Notes: generated from the letters alone by a model not told the origin. Positions 46,001-55,424 are shown, numbered from the stretch's first letter. The stretch is DNA of 64,000 bases from CALOFP01 sp942492635 (GCA_942492635.1 CALOFP010000002.1:1435866-1499865); one strand, 5' to 3'. Program-made: numbers and translations.

Positions 46001-48619
46001 GAGAATTCCAATATGGTTCCCTACTGCTACGATCCCGAAGCGATTGAAAAGATAGAAGAAAAAATGGATTGTGCAATCCACATCTATACCGAATACTACG
46101 ATAAGCTCAATTCACAGGCTCGTGCCAAGCTCAAGGAGTACCTTGTAACAAGCTTTTCATACAAGGAAACATACGTCGAGGGCCTTGATAAGCCTGTTAT
46201 CGACGACGGGTTCGAAGATCTGTACGCGGAACTTCTTGTAATGCAGGGAGATGAATCTTTTACATCGGCATACGCATCACGTTTTGATCTTGCCGGATCC
46301 AATCTTGCGCCGTTCGTCGGATCACTTTTCGAACCGAGCGGAATCGATCTGGAGGGAAATGCAGGTTTTGAGATGTACAGGCTTTACCAGGCTGTACAGT
46401 ACTATCAGAAAGCTCTCAACAGGTTTTATAAACTTTCCCCGACAATGCGCAAGTTGAAGGATCTTCCGGACGGTGAAGGGTTTATTACTCCGGCGACCGT
46501 TGTTACGTGGTTCGAGTCGCTCACAAAGGCATCTTCCAAGAAGGCGAGGGCCTGGAGTGAAATTTCAAAAAGATACCAGCGTTTCAACAGGCCGGATCTT
46601 GCAAGGCTCGTGATTGAGAGAGCGTATGTTGCGGCTCATCTCGAGTCTGTTGTTCTCTCAAAAATCATGAAAAAAGTTATCACCCTTTCGGGTTCCTCAT
46701 ACGAAAACCAGATCAAGTACCAGCTTGAGATGACCCAGAGGGTTTTTCGTGTGGCGATGCTTGATATGCTTAATGAATATAAGAACATAACAGACAACAT
46801 TACCTACTTCGGTTACGCTCCCGACTACATTCCTTTTCCCGTTCTTGAACATATGGATAAGAATCCCTTCCTCAAGCACTATATTCAGGCCGAAAGCGAC
46901 CTCATGCTTGCAAAGGAGAAGGAACGGCTGGCGCTTGAGGACAACAGGAACTTTGAAACAAGTTCTGCAGCTTTCCAGACTGAGCTGGTCAAGATAGAGA
47001 GAGAGTACGAAAACCAGCTTATGGACATATGCGGTTCTTTCAAAGTCATAACTCCTGGAGGCCAGACTCTGGTCTACCCTGCAATTACCAAGTATGCGGA
47101 GCTCAACCCTACGGCAAAAGCTCTCGGAGATCCGTGCGGACTCATGGGCAACGGTGCAATTGCAGATGCCATAAAACAGCTCGAAATTGCGCAGCTCAAC
47201 ATTGCGAGCATCAAACAGTCAAAGGAGAATCTGGATGCCGAAATGCAGGGGGCAAGTGCCAGGACAAAAGCACAGTGTGATAGAATCGAAGATTTCATGG
47301 AAATCAAAATCGAAAATCAGGGAAAGATCAACTCACTCAACATCGTAAACAATGCCCTTCAATCCACTATCGGATTTATCGACAAGTATGCCGGCTTTGT
47401 TTCACAGTTGTTGCAGCTTCAGAAATGTTCAATGATTTTCGGAATGTCGAATGGCGGTGACTGTCCTACGTCAGTGCCCGCCCTGGTTGCTTTTATCGGA
47501 GTCAATGCGGCTCAGATAGCTTCCACTACCGCTCTGGATGCAGCGATAAATATTAATCAGGCAGAGATCATGGATATTGAGAAAAGCATGGTGAAGAACG
47601 ACGTTCTGGAAGAGTGCAATGCAATGAAAATCGATCTCGTTTTTACCCTGAAGGAGATGTACAGAAGAAACCTTGAGTTGAACCTGGAAGCTTTGAAGAT
47701 GCAGAAACAGCTGGCTCTTGCCTTTTCCGAAATAGAAAAGTGGAGAAACAAAGCCTGTTCGCTTATCGAGCAGATGAATGAAACAACGGAAATGACGATA
47801 AATGTTGAAGCTGTGAGAAACGATCCCAACGTTAGAATCTACAGAAACGATACCATCATGGCCGCCGATAAGACCTTCTATGCGGCTCTCCAGCAGGTTT
47901 ATATTGCAACGATTCTTTATGAATACTACACCTCCCAATCCTATGCCGAAAAGGAGAAACTCTTCCTCATCAGGATGGTTTCCCACGGAGAAAATTCGCT
48001 GGAACTTTACCTGAGTGACCTGAGGAAAGCATTCCAGGATTTTGAATATGAATACGGACTTCCACAGGACAGGGTCGTAAGACTGTCACTCAAGGACGAT
48101 ATTCTGGCAATACCGAAGCTTAACGATGACGGTACCGCATACGGGATAGATCAGAGAACGGAAATGCTCAGGAAGAAGCTCAAAGACACGGCTTTCCTCG
48201 ATGAAAACGGCTACATAACCATTCCTTTCTCAACAAATCTGGGAATGGTTTCACCTCTCACAAGCTCACATAAGATCGAATATCTGGAAGCGAAGATTCT
48301 CGGAACAAATAAAGGGGACCAGAGTGCAAGAATTTATGTGAGACAGAAGGGAACCGGAACATTGAGAACGCTCAAGGAGGGAAAAATGTTTTACGCACTT
48401 CCCGAAAGGACGGCAGTGCTTGAAGCATACCTTGAAGCCGGCAAGTATTACGATCCGGAAGTTTATAAAAACGAGAGATTCAGGGGTAGACCTTTCGTAA
48501 ACAGCAACTGGGAACTGATCATCAACAAGAAGGATGAAAGGGTTAATGAAGATCTCAATCTGGGTTCTGTCGATGATATCTATCTTTATGTTTACTATTC
48601 CGATTTTACAGGAGAATAG
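43022..48619 (+). CDS. giant lipoprotein (1865 aa), Cys-rich N-terminus and helical C-terminal half
   Basis: ATG 43022 is fixed by GGAGGT 4 bases upstream and a lipoprotein signal ending FSC (Cys19); the frame is open from 42956. Residues about 28-300 hold many Cys in CxxDxDC-style small disulfide knots (CEKNSDCPSHQTCIENKCY; CEIDEDCNGNRKCFKKVC). A globular region follows with further Cys clusters near 900-960. Residues about 1150-1650 are long helices, likely coiled coil (EKERLALEDNRNFET; KQSKENLDAEMQGA), interrupted by a short hydrophobic stretch. The end is beta-rich. No enzymatic motif is seen. It probably forms an extended surface or periplasm-spanning structure with the next gene product. 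Confidence 0.85.
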   Translation: MNRNSVVSALTSLFILFSCGGSNSTESPQCIVCDQENGSDKCDPVKTEDKETCVENSSKDCNDGKDINDENVTVRKGGEGEPCFDHGVCDRLEDGTRLVCVDDICRKPDCSAVDARSAGCLCGGEKECKNGLVCLNGNCVEDTGQTLNAPKSPKCFTPCKGGYLIGKDGKTRECSHEGLIEGCIDDNVCHMGSCVPADRMFRKNGKLFVRNTEGEEEPGACEKNSDCPSHQTCIENKCYSDCEIDEDCNGNRKCFKKVCRVECNTSEQTSDNNICPTGEVCSPINDNATGYCIPLSSTSKEADSTDDPSSDDVESDFVISEKTLFFSPRETKRILVFINKTKSPRTIVVSKYSHVSVGDQEKTYENPLFWLKMGQYESDLTDEGKIELVVPGNGGETGLIIADAKNGSVQRWDGELKVESQGKPARIVNLQYVGTAEGRWDGKAYYFANFGERSLNEWIADKDNDEKLSSVGNAFIRRWNAFKKGRISYDEFMAVLKATQLESWKWESVKKRCPDKENPNENIACYLYDNGTGISIYTDDIQYNPVPTGVNDFKVAVNIHKNPAGSDSKQWIGKVISSASLQYNGDPQLSVSFASDPGVCSSSPGSPCITFLNSFDFNVNVGARFILENGRCSRYPGFEEAKVPWLIPGFKRNTTENEYNQRFFHECRDTRLPYQDNGAMKEINKSLALANPIPDGAQRKREIQLIDGAMIDQENMVIIFKEKFLSFWGEEDEEGFSTYGYMILNHSSETPEEEEYKGNEAPEVKSRSLINNVSCSDNVLENIRMSLNETTASHAALALIDGVKPGNSDPQMLNRDNNYLYCFHETCEAVHYYCEDTNLFNGGKNDDGSTSGRQIECPEGSKVTFFTLTGKFEEVGRSAVAQLACQLEECSNIDLDDDGKVDIAAKENCGCQKTLNDWIKSKTYNIKTDPGFKCSNCNKSRLDLRDGKEFFQVNNSEVVSLPVDYDIKQAFRYKTKFRNRSGNSVGFAPKVCIENSNMVPYCYDPEAIEKIEEKMDCAIHIYTEYYDKLNSQARAKLKEYLVTSFSYKETYVEGLDKPVIDDGFEDLYAELLVMQGDESFTSAYASRFDLAGSNLAPFVGSLFEPSGIDLEGNAGFEMYRLYQAVQYYQKALNRFYKLSPTMRKLKDLPDGEGFITPATVVTWFESLTKASSKKARAWSEISKRYQRFNRPDLARLVIERAYVAAHLESVVLSKIMKKVITLSGSSYENQIKYQLEMTQRVFRVAMLDMLNEYKNITDNITYFGYAPDYIPFPVLEHMDKNPFLKHYIQAESDLMLAKEKERLALEDNRNFETSSAAFQTELVKIEREYENQLMDICGSFKVITPGGQTLVYPAITKYAELNPTAKALGDPCGLMGNGAIADAIKQLEIAQLNIASIKQSKENLDAEMQGASARTKAQCDRIEDFMEIKIENQGKINSLNIVNNALQSTIGFIDKYAGFVSQLLQLQKCSMIFGMSNGGDCPTSVPALVAFIGVNAAQIASTTALDAAININQAEIMDIEKSMVKNDVLEECNAMKIDLVFTLKEMYRRNLELNLEALKMQKQLALAFSEIEKWRNKACSLIEQMNETTEMTINVEAVRNDPNVRIYRNDTIMAADKTFYAALQQVYIATILYEYYTSQSYAEKEKLFLIRMVSHGENSLELYLSDLRKAFQDFEYEYGLPQDRVVRLSLKDDILAIPKLNDDGTAYGIDQRTEMLRKKLKDTAFLDENGYITIPFSTNLGMVSPLTSSHKIEYLEAKILGTNKGDQSARIYVRQKGTGTLRTLKEGKMFYALPERTAVLEAYLEAGKYYDPEVYKNERFRGRPFVNSNWELIINKKDERVNEDLNLGSVDDIYLYVYYSDFTGE

Positions 48620-48621
48620 GA

Positions 48622-51600
48622 ATGAAGTTTTTGAAAACAACTATTATATTACTCTCTTTAATAACGCTTCTGGTCGCCTGTTCTGACTCTTCAAAGAAAT
48701 CCGAGAAGGAGGCCCTTGCGGATGATTGCGACAGGACAGAGCAAACAGATGGTGATTCCACTGCGGCAGATGAGGACATTGTTGTAGATATGGAACTTGA
48801 TGAAACGCCGGATGTTGACATTGCAAGTTCAGATGACGATGTTGAATCTGTCACCGGAAAAGAGTGCGGGGAGCTGAACAGGGAATTCACGGTTTCAGAT
48901 GGAAAAGCTCAGTGCGGTGATTGTCTTGAAAAATATCTTGAGGAGAGCGGACTATGCAGAGCGGTATCGACCTGCGAAGAACTGAAGTGCGGAGAACTTC
49001 ACAGCAGAAAATGTATCTCTGAAGAGTCTCATAAGGATGCGGAGTGCGGGGACTGCATTGACAATGCAGTTTCGGACGGAGGTGAGTGTGTGCTTCAGAA
49101 TTGTGAAAAAGGTGCCCCGGGAAGTATGCATGCAACATGCAAAAATCTTCATAAAATCTGCATGGTTGTCGATGGGCTTGCCTTCTGTGACGAATGTGAG
49201 GAAAACTATGTTTCCGAGGGTGGTCTCTGTAATCCGAAAATTTTCTGTAAGGATATCTCCAGTTCATGTGTTTCGAAAAATCGTGAATGTATTGAAGGCG
49301 ATCCCAATATACATGCAACGTGCGCAGAGTGTTCTGAAGGATACGAAGAAATCAGTGAAGAGTGTGTGAAAATTCTGCCTCCTCTCTGCGGAGATATTGA
49401 TGATGTAAACAGCCAGTCAAAGAAATGCAAGGATCTCAACAGGCAATGTGTTGAAACCGAGTCAGGAGCAAAATGCGGAGAATGCTTTGATAACTACCTT
49501 GAAGTTGAGGATTCGCAGGAGTGTATCTACAGGACGGAATCCTGGACTTGTGAAACACTCAAGTGCGAGGAGTCAAATAAAGGATGTTCCGAAGCTCCGG
49601 TGGCACACTGCACAGGATGCCTTCCGGGATTCAAGAAGGCGGGAAATGAGTGTGTAAAAACAAAAACATGTGCCGACATATCATGTCAGCCCCAGACAGA
49701 GACATGTATCGATCTTGAGAATGATGATCAGGATGCCTTCTGCAGAAAAAGCTGTCCCGGCGCCACTCAGATATGGAACGGCGTAAAGTGCGAATCATGT
49801 CCGAAATGTGACGAGGAGGGTGAAGACGGAATCTGGCCGTGGCCCACACTCGCCGGAAACTGTATCTGTAAGACAAAGCCCGGCTACTTCTACTCGGTTG
49901 CTGCTGAGATGGGCGTGATAGAGTGCGACAAGGACAAGGACGGATGGGTTCGTGAAAGTGCCCGCATATTTATCAATTCGGAAGATCCCGCTTTGAGAAT
50001 AAATGCAAGATGTGATCTCAGGAAAGTTGATAGATTCAAGCTTGTAAATGAGGCAGATGAGGAAAAGATCGTACCTGTAGATCCTACACCACTCTATGAA
50101 ACGGAAAGGAACGATGACCGGATGGTCCTTTTGAAGAAATGGCAGGAACTGGAGCTTCCGAAGTATGGAACAGGTGAATCCGCAAGATACCTGAAACCCG
50201 AAGAAATAAATTCTCTTACAAAGGTGTGTCACACAATTCTCACGGACTACAACGACAACGGAATTGCCGATGTTGATGAGCACGGAATAAAGCAGGTGGA
50301 TCCTTTCAGAAAGTTCAGTTACTTCATGGAGCTTAACCATGGATACTTCCAGGCTCCCGGAGAGAGGGAAATGTACGGGACCTACGTGATCAGGGAGAAG
50401 AAGAGACCTGCGCCGGATACTGCTGTCGGGGTGGATTCCGTTCCGATCTACTACTCGATTGGAGACGACAGTCGCTGGAGAACATGCCATGTCATGCGTG
50501 ACATCAAATGGGAAGAGTGGAAAGTGGGAATGGATCTGGCACCTTTCCACGACTATTCATGGTCGGGAATGAATCACCACAGCCAGTTCAAATGTGTTGT
50601 AATCGACAGCAATGCAGGAAAGAAGGATTTCCATAAAATGACAAAAGAGCAGTATGCCTCCGAAAAATATACAGCAAACAAGTGTTCGCTCTCATCGGAT
50701 CTTGAAAATCTGGGCGACGGTGATATAGCCAATCCGAAAACATCTCTTTTCAGCTGCAATCTAGCCGGAGAAAACCTTGAATCCGGACAGGTTGTCTGGA
50801 GCGCCGTTCCGTTTATACCGCATGGAAAATTGGATAAGGATGATCCGCTTGTGATTCTCGATGAAAGAACATACAAGTTCGACACCTACGTGAGAGGCTG
50901 CGTCAACGAATGCATTACAGCAATCGAGCAGTGCCACAACTACAAGGATACCGGAGTGGAATACAACCCCAAAACCACAAAATGCATAGATGATCCAGGA
51001 AAATTCGGTAAAAAAGTGAGCAACGATGTCCAGAACTTCTGCATCGGTGTCGAAATTTGTAACGGCAGAAGCGACGACGGAGACCTTGAGGTGGATGAAG
51101 GTTATCCTGAAAGTGGTGAGAAGTGTCTTGTACAGAGTGATGACATGACAACTCAGCTTGAGGGAGTCTGCAGATACGGAACCAAGAGGTGTGAGCCGAA
51201 AACTTCAGGAGAAATCGATGCCTGTTGTCAGGACGAAGAGTGTACCGGCTGCTTTGAATGTGTTCCGCAATATCAGAAGGGAGATCTTACTGAAATTTGT
51301 GATGGACTCGATAATGACTGTGATGGAGAAACAGATGAAAGTTTTCCCACAAAACATGAAGTCTGTTACGCATCCGACGAACAGGGTATTCCGTACAAAG
51401 GTATCTGTGGAGTAGGAAAGAAGATATGCAGCAACGGAAAAATAACCTGCGATACTCATAAAGCAAGAGCAGAAGAGTGTGTACCGGGAGTAATCGGTGA
51501 GGATGAAGATTGTGACGGAGAAGTTGACGAAGCTCCCAACGGTCCTCTCTCTACAATGTGCGAAGCACCATGGAAGATGTATTACAAAGATGAGGATGGT

Positions 51601-51813
51601 GACGGTTACGGTCCCAATGCCGATTTCAGGTGCCTGTGTCATCCGGATGTTGCAAACAAATACACGGCAACAAAGGCGTGGGATTGCTGTGACAACGATA
51701 ACCGTGTTCACCCGGGTCAGACCAACTATTTCAACGGCTACAGCAACTGCGGATCCTACGATTACAACTGCAACAACGAAATTGAGAAAAACGGTGCCGG
51801 TTACACGAGATAA
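48622..51813 (+). CDS. Cys-rich lipoprotein with EGF-like and MopE-like motifs (1063 aa)
   Basis: It starts 2 bases after the preceding stop, with AGGAG upstream. The signal ends LLVAC (Cys20), followed by an acidic linker. Residues about 75-420 contain about nine EGF-like Cys modules (CGECFDNYLE, CAECSEGYEE, CTGCLPGF). A globular central part follows. The C-terminal 250 residues carry calcium-loop-like MopE/thrombospondin-3-type repeats: EICDGLDNDCDGETDE, DEDCDGEVDE and DEDGDGYGP. In MopE and related proteins these are surface metal-binding repeats. It is the last gene of the surface cluster. Function unknown; a surface or matrix role is inferred. Confidence 0.87.
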   Translation: MKFLKTTIILLSLITLLVACSDSSKKSEKEALADDCDRTEQTDGDSTAADEDIVVDMELDETPDVDIASSDDDVESVTGKECGELNREFTVSDGKAQCGDCLEKYLEESGLCRAVSTCEELKCGELHSRKCISEESHKDAECGDCIDNAVSDGGECVLQNCEKGAPGSMHATCKNLHKICMVVDGLAFCDECEENYVSEGGLCNPKIFCKDISSSCVSKNRECIEGDPNIHATCAECSEGYEEISEECVKILPPLCGDIDDVNSQSKKCKDLNRQCVETESGAKCGECFDNYLEVEDSQECIYRTESWTCETLKCEESNKGCSEAPVAHCTGCLPGFKKAGNECVKTKTCADISCQPQTETCIDLENDDQDAFCRKSCPGATQIWNGVKCESCPKCDEEGEDGIWPWPTLAGNCICKTKPGYFYSVAAEMGVIECDKDKDGWVRESARIFINSEDPALRINARCDLRKVDRFKLVNEADEEKIVPVDPTPLYETERNDDRMVLLKKWQELELPKYGTGESARYLKPEEINSLTKVCHTILTDYNDNGIADVDEHGIKQVDPFRKFSYFMELNHGYFQAPGEREMYGTYVIREKKRPAPDTAVGVDSVPIYYSIGDDSRWRTCHVMRDIKWEEWKVGMDLAPFHDYSWSGMNHHSQFKCVVIDSNAGKKDFHKMTKEQYASEKYTANKCSLSSDLENLGDGDIANPKTSLFSCNLAGENLESGQVVWSAVPFIPHGKLDKDDPLVILDERTYKFDTYVRGCVNECITAIEQCHNYKDTGVEYNPKTTKCIDDPGKFGKKVSNDVQNFCIGVEICNGRSDDGDLEVDEGYPESGEKCLVQSDDMTTQLEGVCRYGTKRCEPKTSGEIDACCQDEECTGCFECVPQYQKGDLTEICDGLDNDCDGETDESFPTKHEVCYASDEQGIPYKGICGVGKKICSNGKITCDTHKARAEECVPGVIGEDEDCDGEVDEAPNGPLSTMCEAPWKMYYKDEDGDGYGPNADFRCLCHPDVANKYTATKAWDCCDNDNRVHPGQTNYFNGYSNCGSYDYNCNNEIEKNGAGYTR

Positions 51814-51833
51814 AAACTGTTCCTTGTCTTCAT

Positions 51834-52185
51834 GTGTGGCGACCCGCCGGGGCGCCCATAAAAATTTCCAATCACCAGTAGAGACGTAGCACGCTACGTC
51901 TCTAAAGCCCACGAATTTATTGCAATATTTTCAAAGTCCGCAAAAATGAAGGAGTAGAAATTTCCCCTCTTATTTTAAGAGGGGATTAAGGGGAGTTATT
52001 GCAATAGAAAAAGAATCCAAAACAAAAACATCAAATGAATGACGACTTCTCCGTAGAGACGTAGCACGCTACATCTCGAAAATCCCATTCTGCGAAAGAT
52101 AGTGACACCACGATTTCCGATTCAATTTAAATAGTTGCAATGCCATCGAGCCAAACGTAGGGGCGACTCGGTGAGTCGCCCGAAA
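51834..52185. repeat. cluster of REP-like palindromes
   Basis: Four hairpins sit in gene-free DNA: an imperfect GGCGACCC-GCC-GGGGCGCCC at about 51838-51858, a perfect TAGAGACGTAGC palindrome at 51879-51904, a mutated copy at 52054-52079, and GGGCGACTC-GGT-GAGTCGCCC at 52161-52181. The same two hairpin types occur together at 21697-21806. Confidence 0.8.
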
Positions 52186-52240
52186 TATTCCCAATCCACC
52201 GTTCTAGAGACCGTAACGTGTGAAATAAAGGAAAAATATG

Positions 52241-52571
52241 ACGTACCTACGGCACTTGTTAAAGAGGGTTGTTCTGACTCATGTTTCTATAATAATTCCG
52301 CACCTCCGGCGCTCGACCTTGGAATAACCGCTATTTAAACGGATTCCGATGACTTGCCAATTATGAATATCTAAACACTGGTACCACCGGTGATGTACAG
52401 TATTGAAAATTGGATGTGCCACCGCAAAAAAATATTTCTCCGGAGACGGCATCATCTTCGTGTCATTTTAAATAGTTGCAGCTCCCTTGTTCGAGCTCCG
52501 TAGGAGCGGAATTGTTCTAGCCAACGGAGCCTCCCACATCCTATCCCGGAAGCCCCGTAGGCGGCGATATA
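52241..52571. repeat. diverged copy of the 344-bp repeat
   Basis: It shares order and many blocks with the three downstream copies: TTCTATAATAATTCCGCACC, TAAATAGTTGCAGCTCC, GGAGCGGAATT, CCTATCCCGGAAGCCCCGTA, GGCGGCGATAT. Landmarks are spaced as in the other copies (276-277 bases between TCTATAATAATT and CGGCGA). It is the oldest or least homogenised copy. Confidence 0.8.
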
Positions 52572-53173
52572 CGATTGTGTTTTTGAGAAGATTCTGTGAT
52601 AATTTTAAAAAATAATGTTGCTTGCGTAATAATATCAATGGAGGTTATCCATGAACAATACATATTCACAGATCTATGTTCATGTTGTTTTTGCTGTAGA
52701 AGACAGAGACAATCTTCTGGATGAATCATGGCGGTATGAAATTTTTAAATACATGGCAGGGATTGTAAAAAATAAGGGGCAAAAAACCATAATAATTAAT
52801 GGGATGGGGGATCATGTCCATCTTTTTTTAGGCATAAAACCTACTATATGCCTCTCTGATCTTATAAGAGATGTAAAATGTAATTCCAGCAGTTACATCA
52901 AAAGGAGAAACCTGGTACATGGTAATTTTAAATGGCAGACAGGTTTTGGAGCATTCTCTTATGGGCAGTCGCAAATAGAAAAAGTCTATGAGTATATAAA
53001 AAATCAGGAGTTACACCACAAAGAGAAAAGTTTCAAGGATGAATATCTACAAATATTGAAAAAATTCGAAATTGAATATAATGAAAAATACCTATTCAAT
53101 TGGATTGATTGATCTTATAGAAATTATTTCGCCGCCTCCGGGGCTCTCCAAAGAAAGAATGATGTTTCCGATT
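52572..53173 (+). mobile_element. IS200/RAYT-type element inserted within the repeat family
   Basis: The transposase gene with its flanks occupies the place where the transposase-less copies carry only about 67 bases between the same landmarks. Left flank is the CCGTAGGCGGCGA hairpin region, right flank CGCCGCCTCCGGGGCTC, which resembles the CGTACCTACGGCACTC segment of the other copies. Exact ends are not determined. Confidence 0.6.
52651..53112 (+). CDS. IS200-like / REP-associated tyrosine (Y1) transposase
   Basis: A 153-aa single-strand transposase of the Y1 (HUH) family. The HUH motif is GMGDHVHLFLG (His55, His57); the catalytic Tyr is probably Tyr115 in KVYEYIKNQELHHK. The length fits IS200-type TnpA. 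Such enzymes cut and join DNA at hairpins; RAYT members are linked to dispersed palindromes. GGAGGT precedes the ATG. Its gene is intact and sits between repeat copies whose hairpins are plausible substrates. Confidence 0.92.
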   Translation: MNNTYSQIYVHVVFAVEDRDNLLDESWRYEIFKYMAGIVKNKGQKTIIINGMGDHVHLFLGIKPTICLSDLIRDVKCNSSSYIKRRNLVHGNFKWQTGFGAFSYGQSQIEKVYEYIKNQELHHKEKSFKDEYLQILKKFEIEYNEKYLFNWID

Positions 53174-54144
53174 TCTATAATAATTCCGCACCTATGGCGC
53201 TCGCCCTCGGAATTACCTCTATTTAAACGAAATCTGATGACTCGCCAATTTCGAATATCTAAAAACTGATGACACCGGGGTTGTAAAATATTGCAAATTT
53301 GATGTAACGCCGTAGTCTCAATTTTTCTCCGGAGACGGCACCATCTTCGGGTCATTTTAAATAGTTGCAGCTCCACGCAAGAGCTCCGTATAGGAGCGGA
53401 ATTATACTAGCCAACGAATACCACCCATCCTATCCCGGAAGCCCCGTAGGCGGCGACATAAGGAAAAATGTGTCGTACCTACGGCACTCCCGAAAGAGGG
53501 TTGTTCTAGTCCATTTTTCTATAATAATTCCGCACCTATGGCGCTCGCCCTCGGAATTACCTCTATTTAAACGAAATCTGATGACTCGCCAATTTCGAAT
53601 ATCTAAAAACTGATGACACCGGGGTTGTAAAATATTGCAAATTTGATGTAACGCCGTAGTCTCAATTTTTCTCCGAAGAAGGCACCATCTTCGGGTCATT
53701 TTAAATAGTTGCAGCTCCACGCAAGAGCTCCGTATAGGAGCGGAATTATACTAGCCAACGAATACCACCCATCCTATCCCGGAAGCCCCATAGGCGGCGA
53801 CATAAGGAAAAATGTGTCGTACCTATGGCACTCCCGAAAGAGGGTTGTTCTAGTCCATGTTTCTATAATAATTCCGCACCTATGGCGCTCGACCTCGGAA
53901 TGACCGCTATTTAAACGAACTCTGATGACTCGCCAATTTCGAATATCTAAAAACTGATGACACCGGGGTTGTAAAATATTGCAAATTTGATGTAACGCCG
54001 TAGTCTCAATTTTTCTCCGAAGAAGGCACCATCTTCGGGTCATTTTAAATAGTTGCAGCTCCACGCAAGAGCTGCGTATAGGAGCGGAATTATACTAGCC
54101 AAAGAATACCACCCATCCTATCCCAAAGCCCCGTAGGCGGCGAC
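53174..54144. repeat. tandem array of three near-identical ~344-bp repeats
   Basis: TCTATAATAATTCCGCACC recurs at 53174, 53518 and 53862, an exact 344-bp period; CGGCGACATA recurs at 53451, 53795 and 54138. Units differ by a handful of substitutions (such as CCGGAGACGG versus CCGAAGAAGG). Each holds several small hairpins: AGAGCTCCGTATAGGAGCGG, the ACCTATGGCGCTCGCCC segment and CGACATA...TGTGTCG. The short ORFs inside are repeat artefacts, not genes. Confidence 0.92.
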
Positions 54145-54722
54145 ATACCGAAAACAAATATCTTCACCAATCCAGCCGCTATTTCGTCACCAAAACAAAT
54201 AATTCAAAGATCTCAGCAACTCCAATGATCAAAAAATTCTCTTTTCCCCGAGTTCAGCCGCTCAGAGAACCTCAAAATTAATAATTCAAGCAAAATAGCG
54301 CCTACCGCAGCACTAAAATTAATAATCTGAGCAAATCAGGCGCTGAAAGAGCGGGGATATTTGTTTTATAAGTAGATTGATGGTTATTTTAGGAGAAATG
54401 AATAAGGATATATTGTGCGAAGCCACAATATCATCCGATATTGAACTAGCCCGGAGCGGGTTTACACTACATTAATAGGAAATATATTCTGGATAGAGGT
54501 GTCGAAGCCCGACAGTTTCACGTCAGCTTTTAGAAAAATGAAGTATCATACTTCGCAAAAGTGATACGATTTTCTACTTAATTGCATCATCTTTTCCCGA
54601 CTAAACTATCAAGTCTCTTGTTTTATGATCTTTTTATCCATTTTTTCTCCATAAGACACAGTTATACATTCTTCTTTTATTAAAATGATTTCCAATTTTT
54701 CAAAACGTCATATTCGATCTGC
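54145..54722. other. gene-free region with several hairpins
   Basis: It contains ATATTGTG-CGAAGC-CACAATAT (54410-54431), TGTCG-AAGCC-CGACA (54500-54514) and GAAGTAT-C-ATACTTC (54540-54554), plus two loosely repeated AAAATTAATAAT segments near 54273 and 54314. It is probably the remains of further small mobile elements; no protein gene is seen. Confidence 0.65.
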
Positions 54723-55404
54723 TCAAGGCCCGGCACGGATGCTGATAAAAACGCCTGATTCCTGTGGGATGATTGCCTTGAGAACCATTTCCTTTTTGCA
54801 TGATTTGCATTTGCAGGTCGGCCGTTTTACTTTTTCTTCCGATCCGGTTATTACGACATTGAGCATGAGTTGAAGTAAGTTCAATTTTTTCTTGGAGTTG
54901 CCGTGAAGAAAACCATAATCTCTGCACCTTCTGAATCCCTTGGGTAGCACATGTTTCAACACAAGGTAGAGAAAGGTTTCGCCGGAAAGAGTACGCGTTT
55001 CCTCTTTTTTCGATCCCGAATCGGTATAGCGGAATGTTACTTCTCCATTCTCATCCTTAAGAATCCTTTTTTCGGATATGACGCCTCTGTAAAGGTAGCG
55101 CGAAAGATACTCTAGGCCAGGCTGTCCTGTTCCTGTATTCTTTACATCGATAACCCAATCTTTTTTATAAAGATCGACGGGGATTTCCATCTCTTTTTCT
55201 TTCATTAATGCAATCAGTTTGCCTCTGAAAAGCAAAGAAAGAACCTTTGCAGGCATGAGATACTTTCCCTTTTTCTCTTTCCATGCTCTGCCGTTTTCGC
55301 AGATGGCTCCTGACGGCACGATGTAGTGGATGTGCGGATGGTAATTGAGTCGCCTGCTGTTGCTGTGGAAAACACCGGTAAAGGGGTAGTGGAAGCGAAG
55401 CTGT
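54723..55404 (-). pseudogene. IS91-family transposase, 5'-truncated
   Basis: The frame reads VFHSNSRRLNYHPHIHYIVP near its start (HUH-type His pair), then the Y2-transposase signatures YLSRYLYRGVISEKRI, VTFRYTDSG, and LKHVLPKGFRRCRDYGFLHG. This is the C-terminal two-thirds of an IS91-type rolling-circle transposase. Reading upstream it meets a stop at about 55406, and the zinc-binding N-terminus is missing, replaced by the end of the Tn3-type transposase gene. It was probably broken by insertion or deletion at this junction. Non-functional as it stands. Confidence 0.82.
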
Positions 55405-55424
55405 CATGAAGTGCAATCTCGATA

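Noticed and set aside
53365..54064. 80-96-aa frames on both strands repeated within the 344-bp units
   Set aside because: They recur only because the DNA repeats, run across hairpins, and lack ribosome binding sites. They are not a protein family.
55383..55420. Left terminal inverted repeat of the Tn3-type transposon (begins GGGGTAG)
   Set aside because: No matching inverted partner was found on the right, and part of it reads as IS91-type coding sequence.
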